DNA of 48,650 nt, taken from NCBI GenBank assembly GCA_030593885.1, contig JAUVGH010000015.1:1-48650 (forward strand), in the 5' to 3' direction. Positions 16,227 to 26,200 of this stretch are shown here, one piece after another. This DNA is from Methanomassiliicoccales archaeon. Its GTDB lineage: Archaea; Thermoplasmatota; Thermoplasmata; RBG-16-68-12; SOIM01. The position numbers and the translations under genes are program-made. Numbering within the stretch: position 1 is the stretch's first letter; each line of letters opens with the position of its first letter. Below the pieces are notes generated by a model that was not told the origin of the DNA, made no database searches, and worked only from the letters and a program-made list of their open reading frames with translations.

Positions 16227-18602
16227 TCACACCTTCTTGCTGAGGTCCTCGTATTCGAGATGGGACCCGTTCTTAGCCACGGAGAGAAGTCCAATCTTCT
16301 GCAGCGACTTGATGTGGTAGTTGACGACCTGCTTGCTGGTTCCCAGTGCCTCGGCGATCTCGGTCTGTGTCAGGTCGGGGCCCTGTCTGATCATCTTCAG
16401 GATGGCCTTCTGGATCATGCTGGCCTTGGTCCTCTTCACCCTGGTCACACCCGCCGGATAGAATCTTTTGTTCCTGCCGTCCACGCGGGAGGCCACGAAG
16501 CCTTCCCTCTCCAAGATGTACAGATGATGAGTCAGTGTGCCGTTCTCCACTCCCATGGCCTTCTTGATAGAGGAGTAGTTCTCCCCTGGATATGCCATTA
16601 TGTAACCGTAGATCTGACCCCTGAGGAACTGGTTGAGCACTTTCTCCTTGTTCAGTTTGGAGTACAGTGGCACCAGGAAGTACAGGAAGAACCGGAACCT
16701 GCCGTATTCGGTGATTCCCGTGAATGCTCCCAGTGCGACAACAACAACTCCCATGGCTCCCAGGATGATCAGTGTGTTATCCACAGGTTCAGGATCCATT
16801 CCCTGCACCCGTATGTAGAATATCTGGACATCTCCGTCTTCACCATCTGTGACGTATATGAATATGAGATTTTGGCCTTCTTGGCCTTCTACCGGGCTCC
16901 AGGTGACCATGCCGGTGTGTTGGTCAATGGCCATTCCAACCGGCGCGTTGACCAGTGAGTGTGACAGAATGTCGTCCTCGTCCGGATCATATGCCTCAGC
17001 GAAGTAGACGTAGTCCTCGCCCACTTTTCCGTGTTCAATCGGGCTTCTGATGAAATATGGCGGGTTGTTGATTACGATCGGGGCTGGGTAGGCAATCCTG
17101 AACCACAGGTTCCCGCTTGCGGTGTTTCCCACGTTGTCTTGAACGATATAACTGACATTGTAATGCTTCTCCTCTGAGAAGGCGATCATGCCAAGATAAT
17201 CTCGGAAGGATCCTCCATCGGACGAGTATCTGAGGCTCTTAACACCTGAGCCAATATCGCTTGCCACCAGCTCCAGTGAAGTTTTCGAGTCGATTGTGAC
17301 AGGATTGCCCCCTTCGCCGCCAGGGTCCAGAGCCATGGAAACGGTCGGTGCTGCTGTGTCCAGAGAAAGGCTCTTGGAGTTCGTCGGTTCCTCGTTGTTG
17401 GCCGGATCGGAGCTGTAGAAGGAGATGGTATTGGCACCTTCTTTTGTCAGATGGAAGGGTGTGTGGTCGTACAGTTCCCAAGCCCCTCCGTCAATCGAGT
17501 ACTTGGTCTGAACGGGTTCTGTCCCTCCTGGTGAGACATCGAACGACAGCTGGGTTGCACCTATGTACATGGGCGCGGTCCCGTGAGTTGGACCCGAGAT
17601 CACCAGTGTCGTCACCGGATCCAGCTGATCTGCGAGAGTCAGATATTCTATCCTGTTGCCATCGATCCATATCTGTCCAACAGTGGCATTCGTATAGCCG
17701 AGCTTCGATGCTTTTATGACATGTGGAGTGAAGTGGGTCCTGTTCTCACCGAAGAACCCAAAGCTGTCCACATACTCGGTGGCAATGAGATGTGAAACCC
17801 CTTCACTGTTGGTAATCCCAGCGTCAGAAGCGGTCCCATTCGCATTGTCCTTCAAAAGAACGTCAGCGGCCTCTACGTCCTCACTTATCGAATTGTCCAC
17901 GTGGACATCCAAGAACCACTGCCTCTCTATGCCAGCGGTCGGATCCCCTATCTTGACCTTCGTATCATTGTAGGTGGTGTTGAGTGCCGTGACCCATGAG
18001 TTACCAGAAACATCGAAATCAAAATACGACATCCCTGAGTATAATGTGCAGTTCTCAAAGACCGGGTCGGAGTCCGAGCCGCTCCTCGAGTCAGCCACCA
18101 CGGCTGTTCTGAGTGCGCTTATCTCCGAGTTGACGAATCGTGGCGAAGATGACGATATCTGAAGACCATTGCGGGACATCATGATCGATACGTGCTCGAG
18201 CACCGATCCCTCGTCCTCAATGAATGCCAGTGACCTCCACAGCTTGTCCATAGATGCAAGCTTCGTCGTGATCAGGATGGGTTCAGCGGACGTTCCATTC
18301 GCGATGATCCTCCCTCTTACGTCGATTCCGAGATTGTCATCGACAAGCACCGTCACGCCTGCTTCGATGTAGAGCGTCTGTGTCGAATTCACTACGAAGT
18401 CCTGTCCGGTAATCTGGATCGGTAGCCCTTTGGCCCAGAATATGTCATTCAATCCTTGGGGGGGTTCGTCCCCGCCAACGGCGAATGGGCTGATGGAAAG
18501 TGCGCTCAATGAGAGTAGAAATGCCCCCAGCAGCGCCGCTGTTGTCAATCTCCTTACTGAGGAGATATCCCCATCTCTACCCTTGCCACAACTGTTTGTC
18601 AT
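16227..18602 (-). CDS. Transmembrane one-component regulator: extracellular beta-helix and Ig domains, TM region, tandem cytoplasmic winged helix-turn-helix
   Basis: 791 aa. The ATG at 18602 is preceded by GAGGT at a fair spacing. Parts: signal peptide about 18-42; right-handed beta-helix-like region about 55-210 (phrases such as 'SSSSPRFVNSEIS'); carboxypeptidase-regulatory-like and two Ig/OmpL47-like domains; cadherin/putative-Ig domain about 510-600 (GMVTWSPVEGQ); hydrophobic TM region about 604-642; then two cytoplasmic winged helix domains. The first (about 652-710) contains 'ENGTLTHHLYILEREGFV' and 'GRNKRFYPAG', the second (about 720-785) 'SKQVVNYHIKSLQKIGLL'. Tandem wHTH domains after 'PLYSKL' are a recurrent architecture of archaeal membrane-bound regulators (family knowledge). 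It would sense something at the cell surface and bind DNA directly. It follows the 18643-22728 gene by 40 bp with no obvious promoter between, so the two are probably one operon. Copy B of the 18-bp element lies 41 bp downstream of its stop codon. Confidence 0.9.
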   Translation of the reverse strand: MTNSCGKGRDGDISSVRRLTTAALLGAFLLSLSALSISPFAVGGDEPPQGLNDIFWAKGLPIQITGQDFVVNSTQTLYIEAGVTVLVDDNLGIDVRGRIIANGTSAEPILITTKLASMDKLWRSLAFIEDEGSVLEHVSIMMSRNGLQISSSSPRFVNSEISALRTAVVADSRSGSDSDPVFENCTLYSGMSYFDFDVSGNSWVTALNTTYNDTKVKIGDPTAGIERQWFLDVHVDNSISEDVEAADVLLKDNANGTASDAGITNSEGVSHLIATEYVDSFGFFGENRTHFTPHVIKASKLGYTNATVGQIWIDGNRIEYLTLADQLDPVTTLVISGPTHGTAPMYIGATQLSFDVSPGGTEPVQTKYSIDGGAWELYDHTPFHLTKEGANTISFYSSDPANNEEPTNSKSLSLDTAAPTVSMALDPGGEGGNPVTIDSKTSLELVASDIGSGVKSLRYSSDGGSFRDYLGMIAFSEEKHYNVSYIVQDNVGNTASGNLWFRIAYPAPIVINNPPYFIRSPIEHGKVGEDYVYFAEAYDPDEDDILSHSLVNAPVGMAIDQHTGMVTWSPVEGQEGQNLIFIYVTDGEDGDVQIFYIRVQGMDPEPVDNTLIILGAMGVVVVALGAFTGITEYGRFRFFLYFLVPLYSKLNKEKVLNQFLRGQIYGYIMAYPGENYSSIKKAMGVENGTLTHHLYILEREGFVASRVDGRNKRFYPAGVTRVKRTKASMIQKAILKMIRQGPDLTQTEIAEALGTSKQVVNYHIKSLQKIGLLSVAKNGSHLEYEDLSKKV

Positions 18603-18642
18603 GATGGCAGACCTCGCCCGCTTCGGATTGAGAGATCCGACC

Positions 18643-21600
18643 TTAACTACCTGGGAGCGACCAAGTTCCTAGCAGTGTCGTGTGCACCCAGATGCCCATC
18701 CCTGGTCTGAGTTCAGTCAATGGGCTGCCACTAGGATCGTTCGGATCGAACCACTTCCAGTGCTGCTTCTTGTCCAGTGGGTCGTACCACAGCACCAGGT
18801 CGTACTTCCCGGCCATTCCGTAATTGTCCAGCGCATCCGGAAGCGGTGTGTTCAGGTGCCTTGGGAAGCCCACGAAGTTCCAGTAATCGGATACAATGTC
18901 GTGGTACAGACTGATGTCGGTCATCGCCGAAACGCGTCCCACGGTCACGAAGTCAACGGTTCCAGCGCTTGGCTCCATGGTGACTCGGAGACCCATCGTA
19001 TGGTCCACGTCAGTCAGCGTTCCTCCGGTCGGGGTCCAGGCCTTCCAGACGCCCATTTGGGCATCGAAGGCCTCGATCTTCTTGAATAAATTCGTCAGCT
19101 GGCTGAACACGACTGATGTGGTGGTGACCTGCAACTCGAACGGTAGTGATATTTCGTTAGCTTTCGGATACAGGGTTATGACGAACTTCCCGGCGGTGTT
19201 CATGTTCATCTCTTCGTTGCCGTTGGAGTCGTACGCCCTGACGATGTAGTAGTAGTTGCTCGGATCAGGAATCCCGGTGTTCGGGTCGATGTACTGGGTG
19301 GTTCCGGCAGGCACTGTGGCCTCTGGAACTCCGAAAGCGAACGTGTCCACACTGTTGGCCTTGTAGATATTGTAGCCTACGAGTCCAGTGGATGGATTCT
19401 CCGTCCAGGTGAGCCTCAGGTCAGCGTCACCGTTCCAAAGCTCGACCCACAGGTTACTGGGAGCCTTGACGCTCGATCTTGCCCAGACCATGGCGTTGTA
19501 GAGCAACTGCTTGTCGTCGGTGTTCGACAGCCTCTCCACGAAGTTCGAGATGTAGACCGTGTTGTAGGTTCCTGGTTCATGTGCAATGACCGCACCATAT
19601 GGTCCAGTCGGGGGGCTCTGTAGCGCTCCGTAGGCTCCGCCGGTGAGGTGCGTGGCGTCCCATGGCTCAGGGCCGGTCATGAAGAAACCAGGTGTAAGTG
19701 ATGTGCCGTTCCTTGTGTTGTAGTTCGTCAGTATATTGTAGAACAGCGGATGGTTCTGTGCCGGGTTCTGGACCTCCATGTCGGTGACTCCATACGTCAC
19801 CATGTACTGAGCGGTCCCGTCCATGCCCATAAGCGATCCTAGCTGAACAGCATGGTTAGGCAGCGTATTCGTGTCGAACGTACCGCCGGTCACTATGAGT
19901 CCGTGTCCGTCGTTGACGAAGTTCTTTATCGCTGTCATCTCAGAGGTCGAGAAGTAATGTCCATCCAACACCGGGTTCTCCCCAGAAGTACCTGAGAACG
20001 AGCTCGATATCAGCAGGACATCAGCGTTCATGTCAACTAGCTCTTGATACTGGATGTTCTCCTTGTTGAAGGTGGTCCAGTCAATGAAGACCGGTGTGGT
20101 TCCATATTGTGCCCAGTTCGTATTGAGATTGGCCCATGGTGCCAGGACACCATTGTCAGTTCCCCAAGAATCGAGGACGAACACCTGAACCGGTGGATTG
20201 TTCCTCGCCTTGACCTCGGTACAGACCTCGTTGTTGCTGAGGTCCTCATCAATGAAGCCATTGATATCCGCCCTCATGCAGACGTTGTCATCGAATTCCG
20301 AGGACGGTGTATACTGAAGTGTCACCTTCTGGGAGCCTCCGGCAGCGGTAAGGAATATTGCTGTTGAATCCTGCTGGACCGTGTTCACCAAGAGTTTGAC
20401 ATCGACGTTTTCGTTGTTCTTACCGATGTTCTTGATGGTGGCTGATACGTTCACCGGATATCCGACTCTCGCATAGTTGGGTGCGATTATGTTCTCCGCC
20501 TTCACATCGTGGTCGAAGACCTGGTATTGGGCGTTGACCATCGCGTTGTACAGGAGCTGGTACACATCGTTGTTCGGTGTCCTCTCTGCCGCGAAGGACA
20601 TCATGTAGACGCCCTTGTTGATCACTATCGCGGCCTCCTGACCAGGCGATCTGGCGCAGTACACGCCAGTGCTGAGGTCGCCGGCTGCCCAACTGGTGTC
20701 GATCGGCGTCATTGTGGAGTTGAAAGGCAAAGTGAACGGATCGCTCACACCTTGGACCAATGGATCACCAGCGCAAGATGTCTCAATGTCCATAGTTGTG
20801 ATTGGCTCGTATCTCACATACGTCTGGTCCGTGATGCCCACGAGGCCTGTCAGATCGTTGTTATTCGGAATGTTTTCATTGAACACGGTGCCAGTGAGGA
20901 TTAGCCCATGTCCTTCCAGGGTGTACTGCTCGATCGCTGCCGTTTCCACATCCGTGAACTGGCCGCCCGGAGGAGTAACTCCATCTATGTGGCCTGCAGA
21001 GCTTGAGATCACAAGTGTGTCAGGCTTGGGAGACTGGCCTGATATGGTCGCATAATCGATCCCCGACATATCCAGGCTGGAATAGTCAATGATGACCTGA
21101 TCGCTTCCGAAAGAGAGCCAGTTGGCGTTGAGATGATTCCATGTATCTTTGGCTGCCTGGGTCGATGTTCCCTGTGATCGTACTACATAGATGTAATGCG
21201 CTGGAACGGAGCTAACCGTGACCACCCTGCAATCCTTATTGTTCCAGAGTTCTGTCTCTCCGGACACTGGATCTGCTACCATACACACCCAGTGGATGCC
21301 CAGGATCGTTGCCGCCCAGGTAAGCTGATGAATCACATTACTCCCGCTCAGGATGGACGGAATGTTGCCTGTGTCAACAGTTGAGTTGTCAACAGTCAAT
21401 CTTGTGCCAATGTTGGTCTCATCACTCGAGCCTATATTGTTATATTGCGCCGAGACGATGAGTGGGTTCCCTGGGGGAGAGACGACAGGGAGCGCATCGT
21501 TATTGTTAACGTGTATGTCGTGTGCCAATAACTTCCCGTAGACCACAAGGTCATCAACGAACCATCCTAGCCAATTGGCGTTGTTCATAGTATCGACCGT

Positions 21601-22728
21601 GTCGAACCTCAATTCCAGCTGAACACTGCTGCCAGCATATGCCGATAGGTTCACCGTTTCCTTCCACCAGCTTGAGTCGGTCGAGTCCCAGCCGTCTGGG
21701 TATGGCGTGATCTTATGCCACGTTCCATCGTTCAAGAACATGTGGCCGTTGTCTACCTTGTAAAGTCCCGTATCAGGCTCTCCAGCCAGCAAGTGACGGA
21801 AGGTCACAGCCAGACTGCTTCCGGTGGTGGCATCGATATTGGGGGTCGTCAGATTGCCCATGTTCCGCGTGGATGCGAACAGGTCGCCTGTCATATTAGT
21901 GTAATAGTTGCAGAAATAATCTCCGAACCAAAGATGCCTGCGGCCGTACCACCATCCGGTGGTTGGGCTCTGGTAGAACGGTTGATCGAACATGTTGTTC
22001 ATGCAGTCCTCCTCTCCAGAGCTCAGGTGCCAGAGACCCTCAGGCTCATACAAGTGTCCCTTGTCCCATCCTTCTCGCGACCATCCACCCATCCCGGATT
22101 CCATATCATCACTGAAGAAGATATGTAGTACCTCAACAGTGCTGCTCAATCCAGAATCTCCATTGATGCTCGTCGCATCCGTGGTCATGGTGTCAAGGCT
22201 GATGTTTATGGTGCTTCCCTCGATTGCCGATGCCGAGATCGAAACGAAGACCATTATGTATCGTGTCTGGAACTGGGGTATGATGTAGTTCCCAAAAGGT
22301 GAATTACAGTTGTTCAGGCTGCCCGCGGTCGGAAGTGTGAAGAATCCCGTCGGATTCGTGATCCTGGCCAGCTCACACTCATAGTAACCCTGCAGTTTGT
22401 CAGGCCCCACTATGCCGTTGGAATCGTCCCACAGCACAACACTCGAGACCTCACCTGCCCCGAACGTTCCTCCCAAGGTGAAATCCAATGAACTCACCCT
22501 GACATCACCGCCCGTCGGCATCATCTCTATCCACAGCATCGTCACGTTCGCGTCGCCGGGGAAAGTATGAGTTGACGGTGCGATGTCGTATACCCTTACG
22601 TCCAAATCTCCTGCCGTCGGCGGAGCCACCACAATCATCGGTGCCAAAACAATAACCGCCGCGATCATCATCGAGGTCAAAGCTGCCAATGACCCCACGT
22701 CTTTCATGCCTTCAGAAGCACTTTCCAT
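18643..22728 (-). CDS. Secreted surface protein with MAM-like, CARDB and two LNTNW-type GATase1-like domains
   Basis: 1361 aa, a full-length paralogue of 11957-15976 and 23249-27292. The ATG at 22728 follows GGAGGAGG. Parts: signal peptide about 15-40; N-terminal beta domain; MAM-like domain 204-394; CARDB 403-501; GATase1-like domain 511-734 (HLNANWLSFG); CARDB 740-838; second GATase1-like domain 846-1083 (NLNTNWAQYG); FN3 1089-1176; C-terminal domain 1180-1361 with 'WKWFDPNDPSGSP', ending 'GTWSLPGS'. Conserved cysteines in the MAM-like region (for example 'EEDCMNN') are also present in 23249 and 30763 and may form disulfides. It is first in an operon with the transmembrane regulator, which makes it a candidate partner or ligand-presenting protein for that sensor (inference from order only). 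Confidence 0.9.
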   Translation of the reverse strand: MESASEGMKDVGSLAALTSMMIAAVIVLAPMIVVAPPTAGDLDVRVYDIAPSTHTFPGDANVTMLWIEMMPTGGDVRVSSLDFTLGGTFGAGEVSSVVLWDDSNGIVGPDKLQGYYECELARITNPTGFFTLPTAGSLNNCNSPFGNYIIPQFQTRYIMVFVSISASAIEGSTINISLDTMTTDATSINGDSGLSSTVEVLHIFFSDDMESGMGGWSREGWDKGHLYEPEGLWHLSSGEEDCMNNMFDQPFYQSPTTGWWYGRRHLWFGDYFCNYYTNMTGDLFASTRNMGNLTTPNIDATTGSSLAVTFRHLLAGEPDTGLYKVDNGHMFLNDGTWHKITPYPDGWDSTDSSWWKETVNLSAYAGSSVQLELRFDTVDTMNNANWLGWFVDDLVVYGKLLAHDIHVNNNDALPVVSPPGNPLIVSAQYNNIGSSDETNIGTRLTVDNSTVDTGNIPSILSGSNVIHQLTWAATILGIHWVCMVADPVSGETELWNNKDCRVVTVSSVPAHYIYVVRSQGTSTQAAKDTWNHLNANWLSFGSDQVIIDYSSLDMSGIDYATISGQSPKPDTLVISSSAGHIDGVTPPGGQFTDVETAAIEQYTLEGHGLILTGTVFNENIPNNNDLTGLVGITDQTYVRYEPITTMDIETSCAGDPLVQGVSDPFTLPFNSTMTPIDTSWAAGDLSTGVYCARSPGQEAAIVINKGVYMMSFAAERTPNNDVYQLLYNAMVNAQYQVFDHDVKAENIIAPNYARVGYPVNVSATIKNIGKNNENVDVKLLVNTVQQDSTAIFLTAAGGSQKVTLQYTPSSEFDDNVCMRADINGFIDEDLSNNEVCTEVKARNNPPVQVFVLDSWGTDNGVLAPWANLNTNWAQYGTTPVFIDWTTFNKENIQYQELVDMNADVLLISSSFSGTSGENPVLDGHYFSTSEMTAIKNFVNDGHGLIVTGGTFDTNTLPNHAVQLGSLMGMDGTAQYMVTYGVTDMEVQNPAQNHPLFYNILTNYNTRNGTSLTPGFFMTGPEPWDATHLTGGAYGALQSPPTGPYGAVIAHEPGTYNTVYISNFVERLSNTDDKQLLYNAMVWARSSVKAPSNLWVELWNGDADLRLTWTENPSTGLVGYNIYKANSVDTFAFGVPEATVPAGTTQYIDPNTGIPDPSNYYYIVRAYDSNGNEEMNMNTAGKFVITLYPKANEISLPFELQVTTTSVVFSQLTNLFKKIEAFDAQMGVWKAWTPTGGTLTDVDHTMGLRVTMEPSAGTVDFVTVGRVSAMTDISLYHDIVSDYWNFVGFPRHLNTPLPDALDNYGMAGKYDLVLWYDPLDKKQHWKWFDPNDPSGSPLTELRPGMGIWVHTTLLGTWSLPGS

Positions 22729-22800
22729 GCTAGCCTCCTCCTTGTCCAGTTCAACAAACGGTCTGGTTCATCTTAGACGAATTCAGTATATTAAGATATT

Positions 22801-22833
22801 CACTATAAAAGAATATTGGAACAACCCTTTGAC
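22801..22833 (-). promoter_or_regulatory. Promoter of the 18643-22728/regulator operon with 18-bp element, copy C
   Basis: GTCAAAGGGTTGTTCCAA (plus-strand TTGGAACAACCCTTTGAC at 22816-22833) is followed in transcription order by TATTCTTTTATAGTG, giving a TATA box near 22801-22809 and a leader of about 50 nt. The sequence beyond the element also resembles that beyond copy A (TCCA... followed by CTGGAGGC / TTGGAGGC). Part of the A-C similarity may therefore come from duplication of the whole promoter region. Confidence 0.65.
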
Positions 22834-22856
22834 CTCCAGTAGTCCGGTTCTTGGAG

Positions 22857-22888
22857 GCGGAATCCGCTTTCACTATCATGAATGATAG
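22857..22888. other. Two adjacent palindromes between divergent promoters
   Basis: GCGGAATCCGC (22857-22867, 5-bp arms around one base) is followed by CTATCATGAATGATAG (22873-22888, perfect 7-bp arms). They lie between copy C and the TATA box of the plus-strand 105-aa gene and could be operators for either promoter. Confidence 0.4.
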
Positions 22889-22901
22889 ACACCCGACAGG
22901 C

Positions 22902-22909
22902 GTTATATA
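22902..22909 (+). promoter_or_regulatory. TATA box of the plus-strand 105-aa gene
   Basis: GTTATATA lies about 26-30 bp upstream of the ATG at 22935, so the transcript would be leaderless or nearly so. This spacing decides the start codon: the upstream in-frame TTG (22851) and ATG (22878) precede the TATA box. Confidence 0.6.
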
Positions 22910-22934
22910 CGCACGAGCTAGATTGTCCAAGTGT

Positions 22935-23252
22935 ATGGAGACTTCGGAACGTATAGTCCTATTTCGTGCCGTACCTTTCACCTCCGCGTTCAACGACGCT
23001 CTCAGGATACTCAAGAGCAACGACCTGACCATCGCCGAGTGTGACCCCGATAAGGGATTGATCAAGGCCAATGTAGACGAGAGCATGCCGCTCGAGGATT
23101 ATCAGATCGTTGCGAAGTTCTGGAAGGGCAAGGACAGGATTCTGATCGGGTTGAGAGGTAGCGTCTCGTTCAGCTTTTCCGGAGCGGAGAAGCTCGAGAA
23201 GAAGCTGAAGAGGCTGGAGACCGACTTCAGGCGGTTGGATTACGCCTATTAG
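22935..23252 (+). CDS. Small protein of unknown function, 105 aa
   Basis: Not recognised. The predicted pattern is alpha/beta: a helix in 'FTSAFNDALRILKSN', a strand pair with 'CDPDKGLIKANV', two more strands ('QIVAKFWKGK', 'RILIGLRGSV'), then a charged C-terminal helix with many Lys and Glu. There is no signal peptide, TM helix or metal-binding cluster, so it is cytosolic. It is divergent from the 18643 operon across a 206-bp region rich in palindromes. Its stop codon overlaps that of the convergent 23249 gene by 4 bp. The start at METSER rather than the ORF-track start follows from the TATA position. A role in controlling the divergent operon is possible but unsupported. Confidence 0.75.
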   Translation: METSERIVLFRAVPFTSAFNDALRILKSNDLTIAECDPDKGLIKANVDESMPLEDYQIVAKFWKGKDRILIGLRGSVSFSFSGAEKLEKKLKRLETDFRRLDYAY

Positions 23253-26200
23253 TCTCCCCTAACATCCCAGAACCCTGGTTGGGTAACGTGTATCCAGATG
23301 CCCATTCCCGGCCTCAGTTCCGTCAGTGGTGAACCGCTTGGATCGTTGAGGTCGAACCATTTCCATTTCTGTTTCTTGTCGGATGCATCGTACCAAAGCA
23401 CGAGGTCGTACTTCCCGGCCATTCCCCAGTTGTCCAGTGCCCCTGGCAATGATCTTGTCTCGAATGATGGATATCCCACGAAGTTCCAGCTGTCGCAGGC
23501 GATATCGGATGTGATCTCAATGCTTGTGAAGACGACCCTTCCCACGTTTATGAGCAGTCCTGTGGATCTCATGTTCACCTTCAGTCCCATGTTCCTGTGT
23601 ATCTGAGTTAGAGCGCCGCCGGTGGGCGTCCATGCTTTCCAAGTGCACGTGAACGGGTCGAACGCTTCGATGGTCTTGTACTGTCCATCAACGGACTCGA
23701 ACGCCACCGATGTGGTGCTGTCCTTGAGCTCGAAGCCAATGGATATCTCGTTGCTGCCTTTGTACAACTGCTGCGCGAACTTCCCGACCCTGTTCAGGTT
23801 CTGCTCTTCGTTTCCCTTGCCGTCGAATGCTCTAACGAGGTAGAAGTAGCTGTTCGCGTTTATGCCCACAGCCTCTGGATCGACCCATATATTGGTTGTG
23901 TTGTCCACGGTCGCGTAGACGTTGTTGAAATCGAAACCGTTCACCGTTGCCGCCCTGTAGATCCGGTAACCTTCGATCTTCGGAGATGTGGCCAAGGTCC
24001 ATTCCAGCCTTACAGTGTTACCATCTTTGTATATCCACAGATTCGATGGCGAGTCAATGCTTGTCCTGCCCCAGACCATCGCGTTATAGAGCAGCTGCTT
24101 GTCGACCACGTTGGAGCTCCTTTCCACGAAGTTGGTGATGTAGACTGAGTTGTATGCACCCGGCTCATATGCGATGACCGCGGCGTTGTCGGTCTGAATG
24201 GACATCGCTTTGTATTGTCCGCCTGCAAGTTGACCTGCCGTCCAGTTCTCCGCCCCTGTCATGAAGAAGCCAGGTGTCAACGTGGTCCCGTCCGAGGTCG
24301 TGTACGTGTCCGAGATCTTATTGAACAATGGGTGGTTCTGCTGTGGATTAAGGACCTGAAGGTTGTTGATTCCAGTCAAGAATGTGTATGTGTTAGTTGG
24401 ATTAAGTCCGAACAGCGGACCGAGATCGACCCCGTGCTTGGGGATCTTGTCAGTGTCGAACGTCAGGCCGGTCGCTATGATGCCGTGCCCTTCCTGAACA
24501 TATCGGATTATCGCATCGACCTCATTGTCCGTGAAGTAGTATCCTGCCAGAACCGGGTTGTCCATGTCCCCTGACCTGGAGCTCGATATCAAGAGAACGT
24601 CGGCGTAGGAGTCGACCAGTTCCTGGTAGTAGATGCTCTCCTTGTTGAACCTGGTGTAGTCTATGAAGACCGGCACGTTTCCGTACAGGTTCCAGTTCGT
24701 GTTGAGGTGATCCCATGGAGCAAGTGCTCCGAAGTCCGTTCCCCACGAGTCCAGAACGTATATCTGAACGGGCGGATTGTTGGTGGCTTCCACTGACATA
24801 CAGTCTTCGTTGTTTGCAGGATCCTGGTCCGTGAAACCGACGATATCGGCGAAGACGCATACCTGATGAATGCCAACTGTAGATGGTACCCAAGTGAAGT
24901 TGACAAATGCCTGGTCCGCATGCAGAAGCGGTATTACCTGCGTGTCAACCGGCGTTCCGTCGATCCTGAGGTCAACCTGAACAGAGGCAAGGTCCTTCTT
25001 GCCGATGTTCGCGACCACTGAACTGATCCTGGCTGGATAGGAAGGTCTCACGAATCTGTTCGAGTTGATGTCCGAGACCTTCACATCGTAGTCGAACGCT
25101 TGATATCGAGACCATACGAAGGTGTTGTAGATGAGCTGGATTTCCGCAGGCGTTGGCGATGCGTCAATTGCGAAGGTGAAATACACGGATCCCTTGAATA
25201 TCGTGATTGCTGAATATCGCTGTCCAGGTGAGTGTGCGCAGTATTGAGCGCCGTCGAGGTCGTCGGTGTCCCAAGACATATCATTATTGGGAGTTGCAGT
25301 CTGCTCGAAACCGTTCTGGAAGACGCCGGGAACGTTGTTGAATATCGGATGAGATGTGCATGTGCCGAGCACCTCGACGTCCGAGATGTTCCCCTTTGTT
25401 GTGAAAGGCTGGTCCTTTAATCCGACCAGACCCACCAAATCGTTGTTGTTGGGCACTAGCTGGTTGAATGCCGAACCTATCGCGACGAAACCGTGGCCTT
25501 CTCTTACATACCTCGCTATGGCCGCCGTTTCCACATCGTCCAATTCAGTTCCGAATGGAGGTCTGAAGTAGAAGCCAGAACCCGAGAGTACCAGCAGGTC
25601 GGCCTGAGTGTTGTTTATCATTTCATAGGTGATTGGATAAAGATCCAACGATACGTAGTCGATCAGAACCGGGTCGGACCCATAGTCGCCCCAGTTCGTG
25701 TTAAGGTGGCTCCACAACGCCTTGGGCCCGTCTGCCTGGGTTCCATATGATCTGAGAATGAGTATCTTCGTGTAAGTCTGAGAAGTTGCCGTCACCATAT
25801 TACACTGTTTGTTGTTCCAGAGAACGCTCTCACCCGGTACGGCGGCGCTTTCCACGCATATCTCGTAGGTTCCTTCCGCCGGCGGAGTCCATTGCATGGT
25901 AGCATTCGTAGTGGCGCCGCTGGCCAGGAATGATATGGTCTTTTGGTCCACCAATGACCCATCCTGGGTAAGATTAACCCTGATGTTGCTCTCATCGCTG
26001 GCCCCTATGTTGGATACTCTGGCCGTGATGTTCTGTAGCGTGAGCGTGACGTAGTCGGCCACACTCAGGTCAGTGACTGCAATGTCATGATCAAGAATCT
26101 CGCCATAGATTACGAGATCATCTATGAACCACCCCAGGAAGAGGTTATTCATAGCGTCCATCGTATCGAACCTGAATTCGAGCTGTACCTGCTTTCCAGC

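Noticed and set aside
22851-22934. Upstream TTG and ATG starts for the 105-aa gene
   Set aside because: Both precede the TATA box at 22902-22909, so they would not be in the transcript.
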